From positions 1 to 64,000 of the forward strand of contig JAKIWI010000001.1 of NCBI GenBank assembly GCA_022750115.1: a DNA stretch of 64,000 bases, written 5' to 3'. The notes below the pieces were generated by a model. It saw nothing but the letters and a program-made list of their open reading frames with translations, ran no database searches and had not been told where the DNA came from. A program made the position numbers and the translations under genes. How positions within the stretch are numbered: the first letter of the stretch is position 1; every line of letters begins with the position of its first letter. This stretch comes from Thermoplasmata archaeon. Lineage in GTDB: Archaea > Thermoplasmatota > Thermoplasmata > Lutacidiplasmatales > UBA184. This document shows, piece after piece, positions 50,829 to 59,231 of this stretch.

Positions 50829-51329
50829 TCAGTCGAGTTGTCGGCGGAACCGCTCCGCGACGTCTCGAGCGAGCCCCATGAGTCGCTCGGCGCGCGTGTC
50901 GTCGGGGGCGGTGACGAACAGGGCGACCCGCGGCGTTCCGACGCGAAGGTCGACGAAACGGGCGGGGTCTTCGTCGGTCTCGCCGGGAGTCCGCCGGCGT
51001 CGGGGACGGGATCGGTCGCGGAAGTCCATTCGCACGCGCAACTCGCCCAGTGCGTTGGGCGTGGTGAACCGTCGGCGCTCGTGGACCGCCCGATGCCACT
51101 GTCGGAGCCCGACCGACCCGCGCGGGCGCTCGAGCTCGAACCACGGCCCGAGCTCGACGTTCCGGTACGTCTCGTACTCTTGGACGCCGCGAAGCGCGAG
51201 GTCGACGTACCCGAGGAGGAATCCGAAGGCGAGCGGTCGGTCGTCGATGCCGGATCGCCCGAGCGGGTCGGCGTCGACGGTTTGCGCCGCGGGAACGGCC
51301 CCGCCGACGGCGGCCGTTCCCTCGCTCAT
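50829..51329 (-). CDS. Hypothetical protein in the AIM24 operon
   Basis: A 166-residue soluble protein I do not recognise. The central part alternates hydrophobic and charged residues, and the C-terminal helix (AERLMGLARDVAERFRRQ) is amphipathic. There are no cysteines, no signal and no membrane segment. The ATG overlaps the stop of the preceding AIM24 gene (ATGA), so its production is tied to the AIM24 proteins and it is a good candidate for a dedicated partner. Confidence 0.6.
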   Translation of the reverse strand: MSEGTAAVGGAVPAAQTVDADPLGRSGIDDRPLAFGFLLGYVDLALRGVQEYETYRNVELGPWFELERPRGSVGLRQWHRAVHERRRFTTPNALGELRVRMDFRDRSRPRRRRTPGETDEDPARFVDLRVGTPRVALFVTAPDDTRAERLMGLARDVAERFRRQLD

Positions 51330-51985
51330 CCGGGGCCGCCCGCCGGGTGTTTCGATGGGTCGAGGGTCTGCAGATAGACGTCGCCCGGGCCCTCGACGCG
51401 GAGCGCCTCGAAGCTGAGCGCGTGGCCCACGACCCCACCGCCGAGCGGCTGGTTGAACGCTTTCACGGTGACCGCGGCGTCCTTCATCACGAGCGCCCCG
51501 TGGTCGACGTCCATCGCCTCGCCGGCGGCGAGGGTGAACTTGAGAATGTTCCCGTGGCCCTGGAACGCGAAGGTCCCCGGGCCGGTGAGGCGGTCCATCC
51601 AGAAGCCGATCATCCGCCCGATGCGCCCGGTCCCCTGGACGTAGAAGGTGTCGTACCGGACCGTATTCGTGGCCAGGAGGAGCGAATGCTCCGCCACGTC
51701 GACGGCCTTGCCGTCCTCGAGAACGATGACGCGGGTCTCCCCCGGACGGAAGCGGCTGAAGGCGACGTAGCCGGGCCCGGTGTACTCGTGCAGCTGGAAC
51801 GGGAGCCCGCCGACGAGCGTCCGCTTCAGCGTGCCGAACACCCCGCCCTGGGTGAGCCACTTGTAGCCGAACCCGATCGACGGGTCGGAGTAGACCATGA
51901 GGCCGCCCTCGCAGTAGATCTGCTCGCCCGGTGCGAGCGTGGCGAGCGCGATCGGGATGAACTCCCCCTTGACCTCGACCTGCAC
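51326..51985 (-). CDS. AIM24 family protein, paralogue C
   Basis: A 219-residue AIM24 (PF01987, formerly DUF124) protein, a beta-helical family that in yeast mitochondria supports inner-membrane organisation and in prokaryotes has no firm role. Three G-P-G turns mark the repeated fold (EYTGPGYVAFSR, RLTGPGTFAFQGHGNIL, RVEGPGDVYLQ). The GTG start at 51985 lies eight bases after the previous stop, with AGGTCGTC in the ribosome-site position. The start is supported because PxxLxTL falls at the same place in all three paralogues. It is the third AIM24 copy in the operon and overlaps the following unknown gene. Confidence 0.85.
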   Translation of the reverse strand: MQVEVKGEFIPIALATLAPGEQIYCEGGLMVYSDPSIGFGYKWLTQGGVFGTLKRTLVGGLPFQLHEYTGPGYVAFSRFRPGETRVIVLEDGKAVDVAEHSLLLATNTVRYDTFYVQGTGRIGRMIGFWMDRLTGPGTFAFQGHGNILKFTLAAGEAMDVDHGALVMKDAAVTVKAFNQPLGGGVVGHALSFEALRVEGPGDVYLQTLDPSKHPAGGPG

Positions 51986-51993
51986 GACGACCT

Positions 51994-52656
51994 CTACGTC
52001 CCGCTGTGGACGAGGACCATTCCCGGTCCGGTGATGTCGAGCACGGGGAGGGGAACGGGACCCGTCGACGCCATCGCCGGCGAGGCGAGCCAGTCGATGC
52101 GAAGGCCGACGGTGTTCGCGCACGCGAGCAGGCCGGCCACGCTCGTGCGCATCGCCTCGCCGGGCTGGAGGTTGAACGACAGGATGTTGCCGTACGATTG
52201 GTAGACGATCGTCCCGGGGCCGGTGAGCTCGTCCGCGAACAGGTAGGTGGTGGCCCGTTGGCCGTTCGCGTCGGGCACCGGCGACTGGTACTGGGCGAGG
52301 ACCATCGGATAGTACCGCACGCTCTCGTCGAAGCAGATCAGGTGGCCGTCCCGCAGCCGGATCGTCTGGCCCGGAGCCAGTTGGAGAACCCGCACTTCGC
52401 CTCCCTTGTCGCGGGAGAAGGAGACGTGCCCCGGCCCCTCGAACTCCGCGAAGAAGTAGCTCTCCTCGCTGTCGCCGAGGGCGTGCATTCCCATCAGGTG
52501 GGTCCGGCTGACGCCGAGGGACTTCATCGTCCGCCGGTGGACCTGCACCTGGTGTTCTTTGTAGAGCATCAGGCCGTGCGCGGCGAGGACCTTCTCGCCG
52601 TGGCGCAAAGTGACGAGCACCGCGGGGGCAATCCCCCCGACCGAATCCGCCTCCAT
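51994..52656 (-). CDS. AIM24 family protein, paralogue B
   Basis: A 220-residue AIM24-family protein, the most divergent of the three. It keeps VLVTLRHGEKVLAAHGLMLY at the N-terminus and the three G-P-G turns (EFEGPGHVSFSR, ELTGPGTIVYQSYGNIL, DITGPGMVLVHSG). The segment after the first strand set (HRRTMKSLGVSRTHLMG) replaces the glycine-rich GGVFGT/GGGLLQ stretch of the other copies, which may change its surface. The ATG at 52656 has a strong ribosome site, GGAGAGGAG, directly in front. It starts ten bases after the zinc-ribbon gene. No membrane segment; presumably cytosolic or peripheral. Confidence 0.85.
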   Translation of the reverse strand: MEADSVGGIAPAVLVTLRHGEKVLAAHGLMLYKEHQVQVHRRTMKSLGVSRTHLMGMHALGDSEESYFFAEFEGPGHVSFSRDKGGEVRVLQLAPGQTIRLRDGHLICFDESVRYYPMVLAQYQSPVPDANGQRATTYLFADELTGPGTIVYQSYGNILSFNLQPGEAMRTSVAGLLACANTVGLRIDWLASPAMASTGPVPLPVLDITGPGMVLVHSGT

Positions 52657-52666
52657 CTCCTCTCCG

Positions 52667-52855
52667 TTACTCCGGGGGCGGTCCGTCGACGGCGAGCGCG
52701 TACGCGCCTCCGCAGTATTCGCAGCGCGCGTAGCCACCCTGGATGTTCTTCGCCGAGATCTTCGCCCCGCACCCCTTGCAGTTCATCTCCTGCAACGACG
52801 CACGGCTGATCGTCACTTCGGTCCGCTTTTTCACGAACTCCTCGGGGATCGGCAT
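52667..52855 (-). CDS. Small zinc-ribbon protein between AIM24 genes
   Basis: A 62-residue protein with one zinc ribbon: C26-K-G-C29 and C45-E-Y-C48, flanked by a charged helix at the N-terminus (EEFVKKRTEVTISRASLQEM). No nucleic-acid-binding motif is obvious beyond the ribbon. It is inserted between AIM24 paralogues A and B with spacers of 16 and 10 bases. Placement this tight suggests a physical partner or regulator of the AIM24 proteins (inference). Confidence 0.75.
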   Translation of the reverse strand: MPIPEEFVKKRTEVTISRASLQEMNCKGCGAKISAKNIQGGYARCEYCGGAYALAVDGPPPE

Positions 52856-52871
52856 GATCGAACTTGCTCCC

Positions 52872-53519
52872 TCAGAAGTGGGGGGCCTTGGGGTCGATGC
52901 TCTGGATGGCGACCTGACCGGGGCCGGTGAGCTCGAGCACTTCGAGCGCCTCGAGCTTCCCGAGGAACCCGCCGCCGAACGGCAGGTTCGCCGTCTTCGC
53001 GGCCACGCCGGAGTCCTTCCAGAGCAGCCCGCCGAGGTCGATATGAATGACCTCGCGCGGGGCGAGGGTCATCGAGATGATGTTCCCGTAACCGTGGACG
53101 GCGATCTTGCCGGGACCGGTCAGCCGGTCGAGCCAGACCCCGACCATGCGACCGGGCCGATGGGTTCCCTTGACGTATTCCATCCCGTACTGGATGTGGG
53201 CATCGGCGCAGACCAGCGACCCCTCCGCCACATCCACGGTCTGGTTCGCAGCGAGCTCGAGGATGCGGACCTCTCCGGTTCCGTCCCGCGAGAGGCCGAC
53301 GTGGCCGGGGCCAGTGAACTCCGTGAGGTAGTACGGAATCCCCCCGACGGTCGTCCGCTCCAACGTCTGGAGAAGGCCCCCGCCCTGGATCGTCTTGCGC
53401 GAAACGCCGACCGGCGGGTCCTTGAACAGCATGATCCCGTGCTCGCAGTAGATGGACTCCTGCGGGCCGAGAGTGGCGAGGACGGTGGGCACCAGGCCCG
53501 CGAGACACTCGAGTTCCAC
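52872..53519 (-). CDS. AIM24 family protein, paralogue A
   Basis: A 215-residue AIM24-family protein and first gene of the operon. It has PTVLATLGPQESIYCEHGIMLF at the N-terminus (shown elsewhere in parts) and G-P-G turns EFTGPGHVGLSR, RLTGPGKIAVHGYGNII and ELTGPGQVAIQS. GGGLLQTLERTTVGGIPYYL corresponds to GGVFGTLKRTLVGGLPFQL of paralogue C, so A and C are closest. The GTG start at 53519 is chosen by alignment with the other two copies and because a TATA-like element lies 30 bases upstream. The longer frame would include the promoter. Confidence 0.85.
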   Translation of the reverse strand: MELECLAGLVPTVLATLGPQESIYCEHGIMLFKDPPVGVSRKTIQGGGLLQTLERTTVGGIPYYLTEFTGPGHVGLSRDGTGEVRILELAANQTVDVAEGSLVCADAHIQYGMEYVKGTHRPGRMVGVWLDRLTGPGKIAVHGYGNIISMTLAPREVIHIDLGGLLWKDSGVAAKTANLPFGGGFLGKLEALEVLELTGPGQVAIQSIDPKAPHF

Positions 53520-53543
53520 GGTCTTCGGCTCTCCCACGTCCGT

Positions 53544-53554
53544 CGTACTATCTG
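53544..53554 (-). promoter_or_regulatory. TATA-like box of the AIM24 operon
   Basis: The reverse strand reads TCAGATAGTAC with the BRE-like GAAGAAAC just upstream. Its centre is 30 bases before the GTG at 53519, consistent with a leaderless operon start. Confidence 0.45.
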
Positions 53555-53713
53555 ACCGTTTCTTCGGTTCGCGGCCGCAAAACGGCGGCACGACCCGGTG
53601 GAGGGGCCCGGCGCCGAGTTCGCGACCCCGACCGCCGGTCTCGGCGGACCCGACCTCGACGGGAACTCCTCCCACTCTCTCGGGCGTGCGGCACTTGGGA
53701 TTCCACGCGCTTC

Positions 53714-53721
53714 ATTAATAC
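53714..53721 (+). promoter_or_regulatory. TATA box of the thermopsin-like gene
   Basis: ATTAATAC is centred about 25 bases before the GTG at 53742. This fixes that codon as the likely leaderless start. Confidence 0.6.
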
Positions 53722-53741
53722 GGGGCCTCGCTCGGACCGCC

Positions 53742-55892
53742 GTGCGCCACCCCTCCTATCGGGCCGGCCCTCGCCGACCGTCGAACTCCCCACCGCTCAT
53801 CGCCGCGGTCCTGGTCCTCCTGTTCGCAGGCGGCTTCGGATCGTTGGTCGTGGTCGGGGCGCCGGGCTTCCGTTCCTCGAGCCTCCCCGTCGGTCCGGCC
53901 GAGTCCCGAGTCGCGACGCCCGCCGCCTCCCTCGCCCCCATCGAACCCGTTCACGTCTCGAAGCACACCCCGACGACAGAACGAGCGTTCGCCGTCGACC
54001 CAAATGCGAGCTACTCGTCCGAGCCGGCGCCCATGGGGATCGCGGACTTCGGGGTGACTCCGGGAGGGAGCGGGTACGCCTACGCGTCGCCGCTCATCCA
54101 AGGGACCGTCACGATTCGCTCCTTGTATGTCTCCAGCACTGCGGCGGCCAACTCGCTCTCCTTCCAATTGAACGTCGAGGACATCGTGACGTCCGGGAGC
54201 TCGACGTACATCTACTGGATCCAGGACGTCGCGTTCTTCGACACGAACCTCCACGGGATCTTTTGGGAGGACAACGTCTGGAACCTCACCCAGGGCCTCG
54301 GCACCGGGCTGCCCGGGACCAGCCTCGCCGGGAACGGATCGACCTACAGCGGGACGTTCTACGCCGACGGCGCCTCGGGGTATCCCGGCTCCAACGTGAG
54401 CCTCTCGCAGCCAGCGACCTTCACGGCCCGGGTCGTGGCCTCGAACGCCTCCGGCATCCCTCACGTCGGGTTCGAGTACTCCGACGGCTACGGCTGGGTG
54501 ACGTACGACAACGTCACCTTCCCGTTCCTGACGAACGGAGTGAATCGCGGGTTCCTCGTCGACGGAACCCAATACCTCCCGGGCGGCCAGGGATTTTTCG
54601 ATGCCGAGTGGGTCATGGGTGGACCCGGCGGCGGCTCCTCCCAGGCGACCGTGCGCGCCGACGTCAACATGAGCCTCGCCTACTGGAACGGCCACAACCT
54701 CCAGCTCGTTCGCTCGGCCTGGAACCATGGGGCGAACACCGGCGAGACGATCTCGAACGTCCGCGAGGGGCTCGCCGCCAGCTCGGCCAGCGACTCGCTC
54801 GCGGCGCACATCGCGAACGGGAGCGGCGTGCTCGGCGTGATCTACGGCCCTACGAGTTCTTCGACGCTCCGGGTCGCGGTCCCGGCGCTTTCCATCGGCA
54901 ACCTCACCGTCAACGGCGTCGCCGTTCCGTACCGTGGCGGCGTCGCGAACCTCACTCTCCCACCGGGCGCCTTCGAGGTCGAGCTCTGGCTCAACGGCTC
55001 GGTGCAGGCGTGGGCCAACGTCTCCTTGGTCGCAGGAGAGTTCCGTGCGATCCAGCTCAATCCGTTCGCCTACTTTCCCGTAACCTTCCGCTCGTCCAAT
55101 TTGCCGAGCGGGATTCCGTGGTCCGTCTCTCTCGGTGGCCAGAACCTGACCGGCACGGGCGCGGTGCTCACGACGGCGGCGCGGAATGGCAGCTACACGT
55201 ACTTGGTGGGCGGAGTTCCGGGCTACCAGCTCGCGAACTACTTCGGATCCGTGCAGGTCGCCGGGGGAGCTCTGGAGGTCGACCTCGTCTGGGTCCAGAC
55301 GGTCTATCAAGTGACCTTCGTCGCCCAGAACTTCGTTGCCAACACGAGCTGGAACGTCACGGTCGATGGGCAACTGCTCTCGTCCACCTCGAGCTCGTTG
55401 CTCGTGACGCTCCCGAACGGCACGTTCGCGTTCGTGGTGGGGGTCTCCGCGGGTGTTTCGGTGACGCCGTCGGCCGACAATCTGACGGTCGCCGGCGCGA
55501 ATACGGTCGCCTACGTCGCCTTCTCGCTCGCGTCGGCCGAGATTCGGGGAACGGTCACTCCGGGAACGGCGCGGATCCTCGTCGACGGGATCGTCGCGAC
55601 GGTCAGCTTCGGAGCGTTCGCGGTCACGGTGGGACCCGGTCCGTACTCCCTCGTCGCCTCGGCGAGCGGCTACACGACACGTACCTGGAACGGGACGATC
55701 TCGGGCGGCGCGACGGTTACTCTGAGTCTGGCGCTCAACCAGTCGACGAGCGGCACCACACCAGGGGGGTCGGGGTCGTCCGGATTCTTCGGGCTCTCGG
55801 GATCGACCATCGCGCTGCTCGTGGTCGTCGCCGTCGCCGCCCTCCTCGTCGTGCTCGTGGTCGTCCTGCGACGCCCTCGTGCCCGCCGGTAG
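53742..55892 (+). CDS. Thermopsin-like (peptidase A5) secreted acid protease, membrane anchored
   Basis: A 716-residue thermopsin-family protein, the pepstatin-insensitive acid protease group typical of Thermoplasmata and Sulfolobales. A signal/anchor (PLIAAVLVLLFAGGFGSLVVV) is followed by a Pro/Ser linker. The thermopsin domain starts near residue 97 with PAPMGIADFGVTPGG and runs through SPLIQGTVTIRSL, SFQLNVEDIV, YIYWIQDVAFF, GIFWEDNVWNLT and FDAEWVMGGPGGGS to about 350. PEGA-like beta repeats follow (FRSSNLPSGIPWSVSLGG; FVAQNFVANTSWNVTVDG), then a membrane helix near 690-712 and tail RRPRARR. There are very many sequons. The start is set by the TATA spacing. It is divergent from the AIM24 operon. 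Confidence 0.88.
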   Translation: MRHPSYRAGPRRPSNSPPLIAAVLVLLFAGGFGSLVVVGAPGFRSSSLPVGPAESRVATPAASLAPIEPVHVSKHTPTTERAFAVDPNASYSSEPAPMGIADFGVTPGGSGYAYASPLIQGTVTIRSLYVSSTAAANSLSFQLNVEDIVTSGSSTYIYWIQDVAFFDTNLHGIFWEDNVWNLTQGLGTGLPGTSLAGNGSTYSGTFYADGASGYPGSNVSLSQPATFTARVVASNASGIPHVGFEYSDGYGWVTYDNVTFPFLTNGVNRGFLVDGTQYLPGGQGFFDAEWVMGGPGGGSSQATVRADVNMSLAYWNGHNLQLVRSAWNHGANTGETISNVREGLAASSASDSLAAHIANGSGVLGVIYGPTSSSTLRVAVPALSIGNLTVNGVAVPYRGGVANLTLPPGAFEVELWLNGSVQAWANVSLVAGEFRAIQLNPFAYFPVTFRSSNLPSGIPWSVSLGGQNLTGTGAVLTTAARNGSYTYLVGGVPGYQLANYFGSVQVAGGALEVDLVWVQTVYQVTFVAQNFVANTSWNVTVDGQLLSSTSSSLLVTLPNGTFAFVVGVSAGVSVTPSADNLTVAGANTVAYVAFSLASAEIRGTVTPGTARILVDGIVATVSFGAFAVTVGPGPYSLVASASGYTTRTWNGTISGGATVTLSLALNQSTSGTTPGGSGSSGFFGLSGSTIALLVVVAVAALLVVLVVVLRRPRARR

Positions 55893-56067
55893 CGATCCTC
55901 CAGCGACGCCGCCTCCTGTCCCCGTGGACAGCCTTGCGGAGCTGCGAGGCGTGCGGCGGAACCACCGTGGACGTCGTGCACCGGACGGCGGAACGAAACT
56001 CGGCCCGGTGAGGTATTAGAAAGTGGCAGGATACCGGGGCGGGTTGACCTTGCCGGGACGTCGAGGG
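55893..56067. other. Intergenic region with weak promoter
   Basis: No supported gene. A CEACGG-containing short frame near 55937-56011 recalls a half zinc ribbon but has no start signal. GAGGTATTAGAAA at 56011-56023 may be a TATA-like element for the DUF429 gene. Confidence 0.35.
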
Positions 56068-56751
56068 GTGTTGGCCGGCGCAGACCGGAACTCCGGGCCT
56101 TCTCGATCGGGGATCTCCGTCGGGCTGGACCTCGCTGGGAGCGAGAAACGTCGGACCGGCTTCTGCCGGCTCGACGAGCGCGGAAGAACGGAGACGCGAG
56201 TGTTAGGGGGCGACGACGAGATCCTCGGGGCCGTTCGGGAGGCGGACCCGGCAGTAGTGAGCATCGACGCCCCGCTGTTCCTCCCGCTGGGCCGCCCGTC
56301 GATCGAGACCCGGGGACCACCGCACTTCCGAGCCTCCGACCGGATCCTGCGACACCTCGGCATTCGCTTCTTCCCGATCACCCTCGGGCCGATGCGTTCG
56401 TTGACGGCGCGAGGCATGCGGCTTCGGGAGCGACTGACCGCCCTGGGGTGGCATACGATCGAAGGCTACCCAGGGGCGAGCCAGGACCTGCTCAACATCC
56501 CTCGAAAGGGGGCGGGAGTGGCCGCCTTGCGCGCTGGGCTCGTCCGCTGCGGCCTATCGGGAGGGATCGAGAGCCTGTCGACGACTCACGACGAACTGGA
56601 CGCGGCCTCCGCCGCGTACCTCGGCAACCGATTCCTCGCGGGGGACTTCGTTGCGATCGGCGACCCCCGGGAAGGCTGGATGATCCTGGCCCCGAAGCAG
56701 GCCGTGTTGGACCGGTTGCGGGCTCGGTCACCGGTCGGGAGTCGGGCATGA
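56068..56751 (+). CDS. DUF429 family protein (predicted RNase H-like)
   Basis: A protein of about 227 residues of the DUF429 family, which has a predicted RNase H-like fold and no proven function. VGLDLAGSEKRRTGF is the characteristic opening; AVVSIDAPL near residue 62 supplies a second conserved Asp; and STTHDELDAASAAYLG near 176 carries the C-terminal acidic site. RHLGIRFFPITLGPMRSL matches the family's middle block. The start is uncertain: GTG 56068 follows CGAGGG, while GTG 56023 sits on the possible TATA box. Its stop overlaps the methyltransferase start (ATGA), so the two are co-translated. Confidence 0.8.
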   Translation: MLAGADRNSGPSRSGISVGLDLAGSEKRRTGFCRLDERGRTETRVLGGDDEILGAVREADPAVVSIDAPLFLPLGRPSIETRGPPHFRASDRILRHLGIRFFPITLGPMRSLTARGMRLRERLTALGWHTIEGYPGASQDLLNIPRKGAGVAALRAGLVRCGLSGGIESLSTTHDELDAASAAYLGNRFLAGDFVAIGDPREGWMILAPKQAVLDRLRARSPVGSRA

Positions 56752-57356
56752 TCCCGCGCCGAGATCCCACGATGAGCTTCGAGGAGACGTACCAAACTCG
56801 AACGCCGCCATGGGACATCGGCCGCCCGCAAGACGAGGTGGTTCGCCTGCTCGACGAGGGTTCGGTCGTGGCGCCCGTCCTCGACATCGGGTGCGGCACG
56901 GGAGAGCACGCCCTCGCCTGCGCCGCGCGGGGCCTCGAGGCCCTGGGGGTCGATGGCGCGCCGACCGCCATCGCCAAGGCCCGAGCGAAGGCCGCCGAAC
57001 GCGGGCTCCGCGCCCAGTTCGAGGTCGGCGACGCGCTGGACCTCACCTCGCTCCGGAGAACGTTCCGGACGGTGCTCGATTCCGGGCTGTTCCACGTCTT
57101 CGACGACGAGGAGCGTCCCCGCTACGCGGCCAGCCTCCGGGCCGTCCTCACGCCCGGCGGAAGCGCGTTCCTCCTCTGCTTCAGCGACGCCGAGCCCAAC
57201 TGGGGAGGGCCCCGCCGGGTGACCGCGGCCGAGATCCACGCGACCTTCGACGCTCTGTTCACCGTGCGAGAGATCGTTCGAGCCCGGTTCCTCACCACCG
57301 ACCCGAACCAACGGGTCGAGGCGTGGCGAGTTCGGCTGGACCGTTCCGCGGCCTGA
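56748..57356 (+). CDS. Class I SAM-dependent methyltransferase
   Basis: A 202-residue Rossmann-fold methyltransferase. Motif I is VLDIGCGTGEHALACA, followed by the acidic ALGVDGAPTAI end of strand 2, VGDALDL and the motif IV-like TVLDSGLFHVFDDEER. The overall pattern (YQTRTPPWDIGRPQDEV at the start) resembles the TehB/thiopurine S-methyltransferase group, whose members take small S-, Se- or Te-containing substrates. This is a similarity of style rather than proof. It is coupled by ATGA to the DUF429 gene and ends three bases before the converging S9 peptidase. Confidence 0.85.
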   Translation: MIPRRDPTMSFEETYQTRTPPWDIGRPQDEVVRLLDEGSVVAPVLDIGCGTGEHALACAARGLEALGVDGAPTAIAKARAKAAERGLRAQFEVGDALDLTSLRRTFRTVLDSGLFHVFDDEERPRYAASLRAVLTPGGSAFLLCFSDAEPNWGGPRRVTAAEIHATFDALFTVREIVRARFLTTDPNQRVEAWRVRLDRSAA

Positions 57357-57359
57357 CGG

Positions 57360-59171
57360 TCAGGGGGGCGCGCTCGACGCCGCCCGACCGACATGCTGGG
57401 CCAGGAATGCGGCGACCGCCCCGTACGCCCGCTCGCGGTTCGTTCGGCCCACGATCCCGTGGCCCTCGTCGTCGAACATCAGGAGGTCCACCGTGCGGCC
57501 GAGCGTACGGAGCGTCTCGACGATCTGCTCGGCCTCGTGGGCCGGCACGCGCGGGTCGTTGCGCCCGTGGATGACCAGCAGGGGGGCGGTGATCCGGTCC
57601 GCGTGCCCGAGCGGCGAGATCTCTTCGAGGAAGTCGCGGTCGTGGTCGAGGGTTCCATACTCGGCCTCCCGGACGGCCCGGCGCCAAGGACCGGTCTTCT
57701 CGAGGAACGTCACGAAGTTCGCGATCCCGACGATATCTACGCCAGCCGAGAACAGGTCCGGATACGTCGAGAGCGCCGACAGCACCATGAACCCGCCGTA
57801 GCTGCCGCCGAGGATCCCGATCGGACCGACGCTGGCCCCGTCGCGCTTCCGGACGTGGGCGACGAGGTCGCGGAGGTCGCGGACGCTGTCCATCCGCTTT
57901 CGGACGTCGTCGAGGTGGACGAAGGTGCGTCCATACCCCGTCGACCCGCGGACGTTCGGCAGGACGACCCGCCAGCCCTCCGCGACGAGGAACTGGCGGA
58001 ATCGGTTGAGTCCCGGGCGCGCCTGCGACTCCGGCCCGCCGTGAACCTCGATGAGGGTCCCGACGGCCGCGCCCGCCGGCTCGTACTGCCAGTAGGGAAG
58101 CACCACACGGTCGACCGCGACGGCCCGCTCGAGCTTTGGGTCCCTCACGTGGACCGGGACCGGTCGGGGCGAATTCGTCAACCGGCGTGGTTTCCCGCTT
58201 TCGACGAAGCGGCGGTACACCTCCACCCCCTCCACCGAGGAGAGGTCGTGGACGATCGCGCTTCCGTCGGGCGTCCAACGGGCCTTGGCGACGACGCCCT
58301 TGGGCGAGGTCGGGAGCGGCCGGTCCTCGCCGGTCGCCGGGGAGAATAGGTGGAGCTCCGACCAGCCGTCCCGGTTCACCCCCACGAGCAGCTGGCGTCC
58401 GTCCGGGCTCGCCTCGACGAGCTCGACGTCTCCCAGGTACTCCCGGAGGAACTCGTGACCGGGCCGCCCGGGTCGGTAGCGGACGAGCGCGGCGAACTCT
58501 CGACCCGGGTTGGCCCCGGCGTAGACGGCCTCCGAGGTCACTGTCGCGGCGCGGACAGTCTCTTCGCCCTCGTGGGGATTCAGCGTCAGGGTCCGCTCGC
58601 CCTGGCGGAGGATCAGGTCCACGTCGAGGTTCGTGCGGGCGTGGGCGATGAGGAGCTGTCCGGCGCGCGCGTCGACGACGTCGTGGAGACCGTCCGCCGT
58701 GAGCACGGGGACCGGGGTGGCACCCTCCCGGCCGACTTCGAGTTCGTAGACATCGAAGAACCGCCGGTCCCGGGCGTTTGAGCTGAAGGCGTAGCGCTTC
58801 CCATCCTCGCGCCACCGACCGGGGGAGTGGATTACATCGGGGTCGTTCGTGAGCGACCGGATCGTGGGACGGCCCTGGCTCATGTCCGAGAGGAGGGCGA
58901 GCTGCCAGTGCTCGTTCCCGCCGGAGTCGAGGGCGACGACGGCGCTCCCATCCGTCGGCGAGGGGTGGATCGCTCCGATGCGCTGCCCGTCGGGGGTCAG
59001 GGGAATGGACCGCCCCCCGTCGATCGGGACCCGGAACGCCTGCGGACGTTCCCCCGGGTCGGAGAGGTACGCGACCGAGGTCCCGTCGTGCGTCGGTTCC
59101 GGCGAGTACGACGTTGCCACGTCGAACCACGAGCGAAGCCGCGCGGTGCGCGCGGCGTCCTCCGGCGTCAT
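57360..59171 (-). CDS. S9 family prolyl oligopeptidase / acylaminoacyl peptidase
   Basis: A 603-residue cytosolic serine peptidase of the S9 family. An N-terminal seven-bladed propeller (residues about 25-340; repeats such as SPDGRQLLVG, TPDGSAIVHD) gates an alpha/beta-hydrolase domain. Catalytic residues are Ser in GGSYGGF near 460, Asp in HGRNDPRVP near 540 and His in DDEGHGI near 575. VHGGPESQARPGLN is the oxyanion-region block. No signal peptide is present, which suits intracellular breakdown of peptides produced by secreted proteases. A GACTTATCC element 29 bases upstream supports the ATG at 59171. Confidence 0.92.
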   Translation of the reverse strand: MTPEDAARTARLRSWFDVATSYSPEPTHDGTSVAYLSDPGERPQAFRVPIDGGRSIPLTPDGQRIGAIHPSPTDGSAVVALDSGGNEHWQLALLSDMSQGRPTIRSLTNDPDVIHSPGRWREDGKRYAFSSNARDRRFFDVYELEVGREGATPVPVLTADGLHDVVDARAGQLLIAHARTNLDVDLILRQGERTLTLNPHEGEETVRAATVTSEAVYAGANPGREFAALVRYRPGRPGHEFLREYLGDVELVEASPDGRQLLVGVNRDGWSELHLFSPATGEDRPLPTSPKGVVAKARWTPDGSAIVHDLSSVEGVEVYRRFVESGKPRRLTNSPRPVPVHVRDPKLERAVAVDRVVLPYWQYEPAGAAVGTLIEVHGGPESQARPGLNRFRQFLVAEGWRVVLPNVRGSTGYGRTFVHLDDVRKRMDSVRDLRDLVAHVRKRDGASVGPIGILGGSYGGFMVLSALSTYPDLFSAGVDIVGIANFVTFLEKTGPWRRAVREAEYGTLDHDRDFLEEISPLGHADRITAPLLVIHGRNDPRVPAHEAEQIVETLRTLGRTVDLLMFDDEGHGIVGRTNRERAYGAVAAFLAQHVGRAASSAPP

Positions 59172-59195
59172 TGCGCGTCGGCGAAGCGGGGCGGC

Positions 59196-59204
59196 GGATA
59201 AGTC
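59196..59204 (-). promoter_or_regulatory. TATA-like box of the S9 peptidase gene
   Basis: The reverse strand reads GACTTATCC, centred about 29 bases before the start codon, giving a leaderless mRNA. Confidence 0.5.
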
Positions 59205-59231
59205 GCGCTCCGGAGCGGCGCCGCGCCACGG

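Noticed and set aside
55937-56011. Short frame containing CEACGG, like half a zinc ribbon
   Set aside because: Only one Cys pair, no start codon signal and no promoter; it is the tail of an out-of-frame reading of the thermopsin gene.
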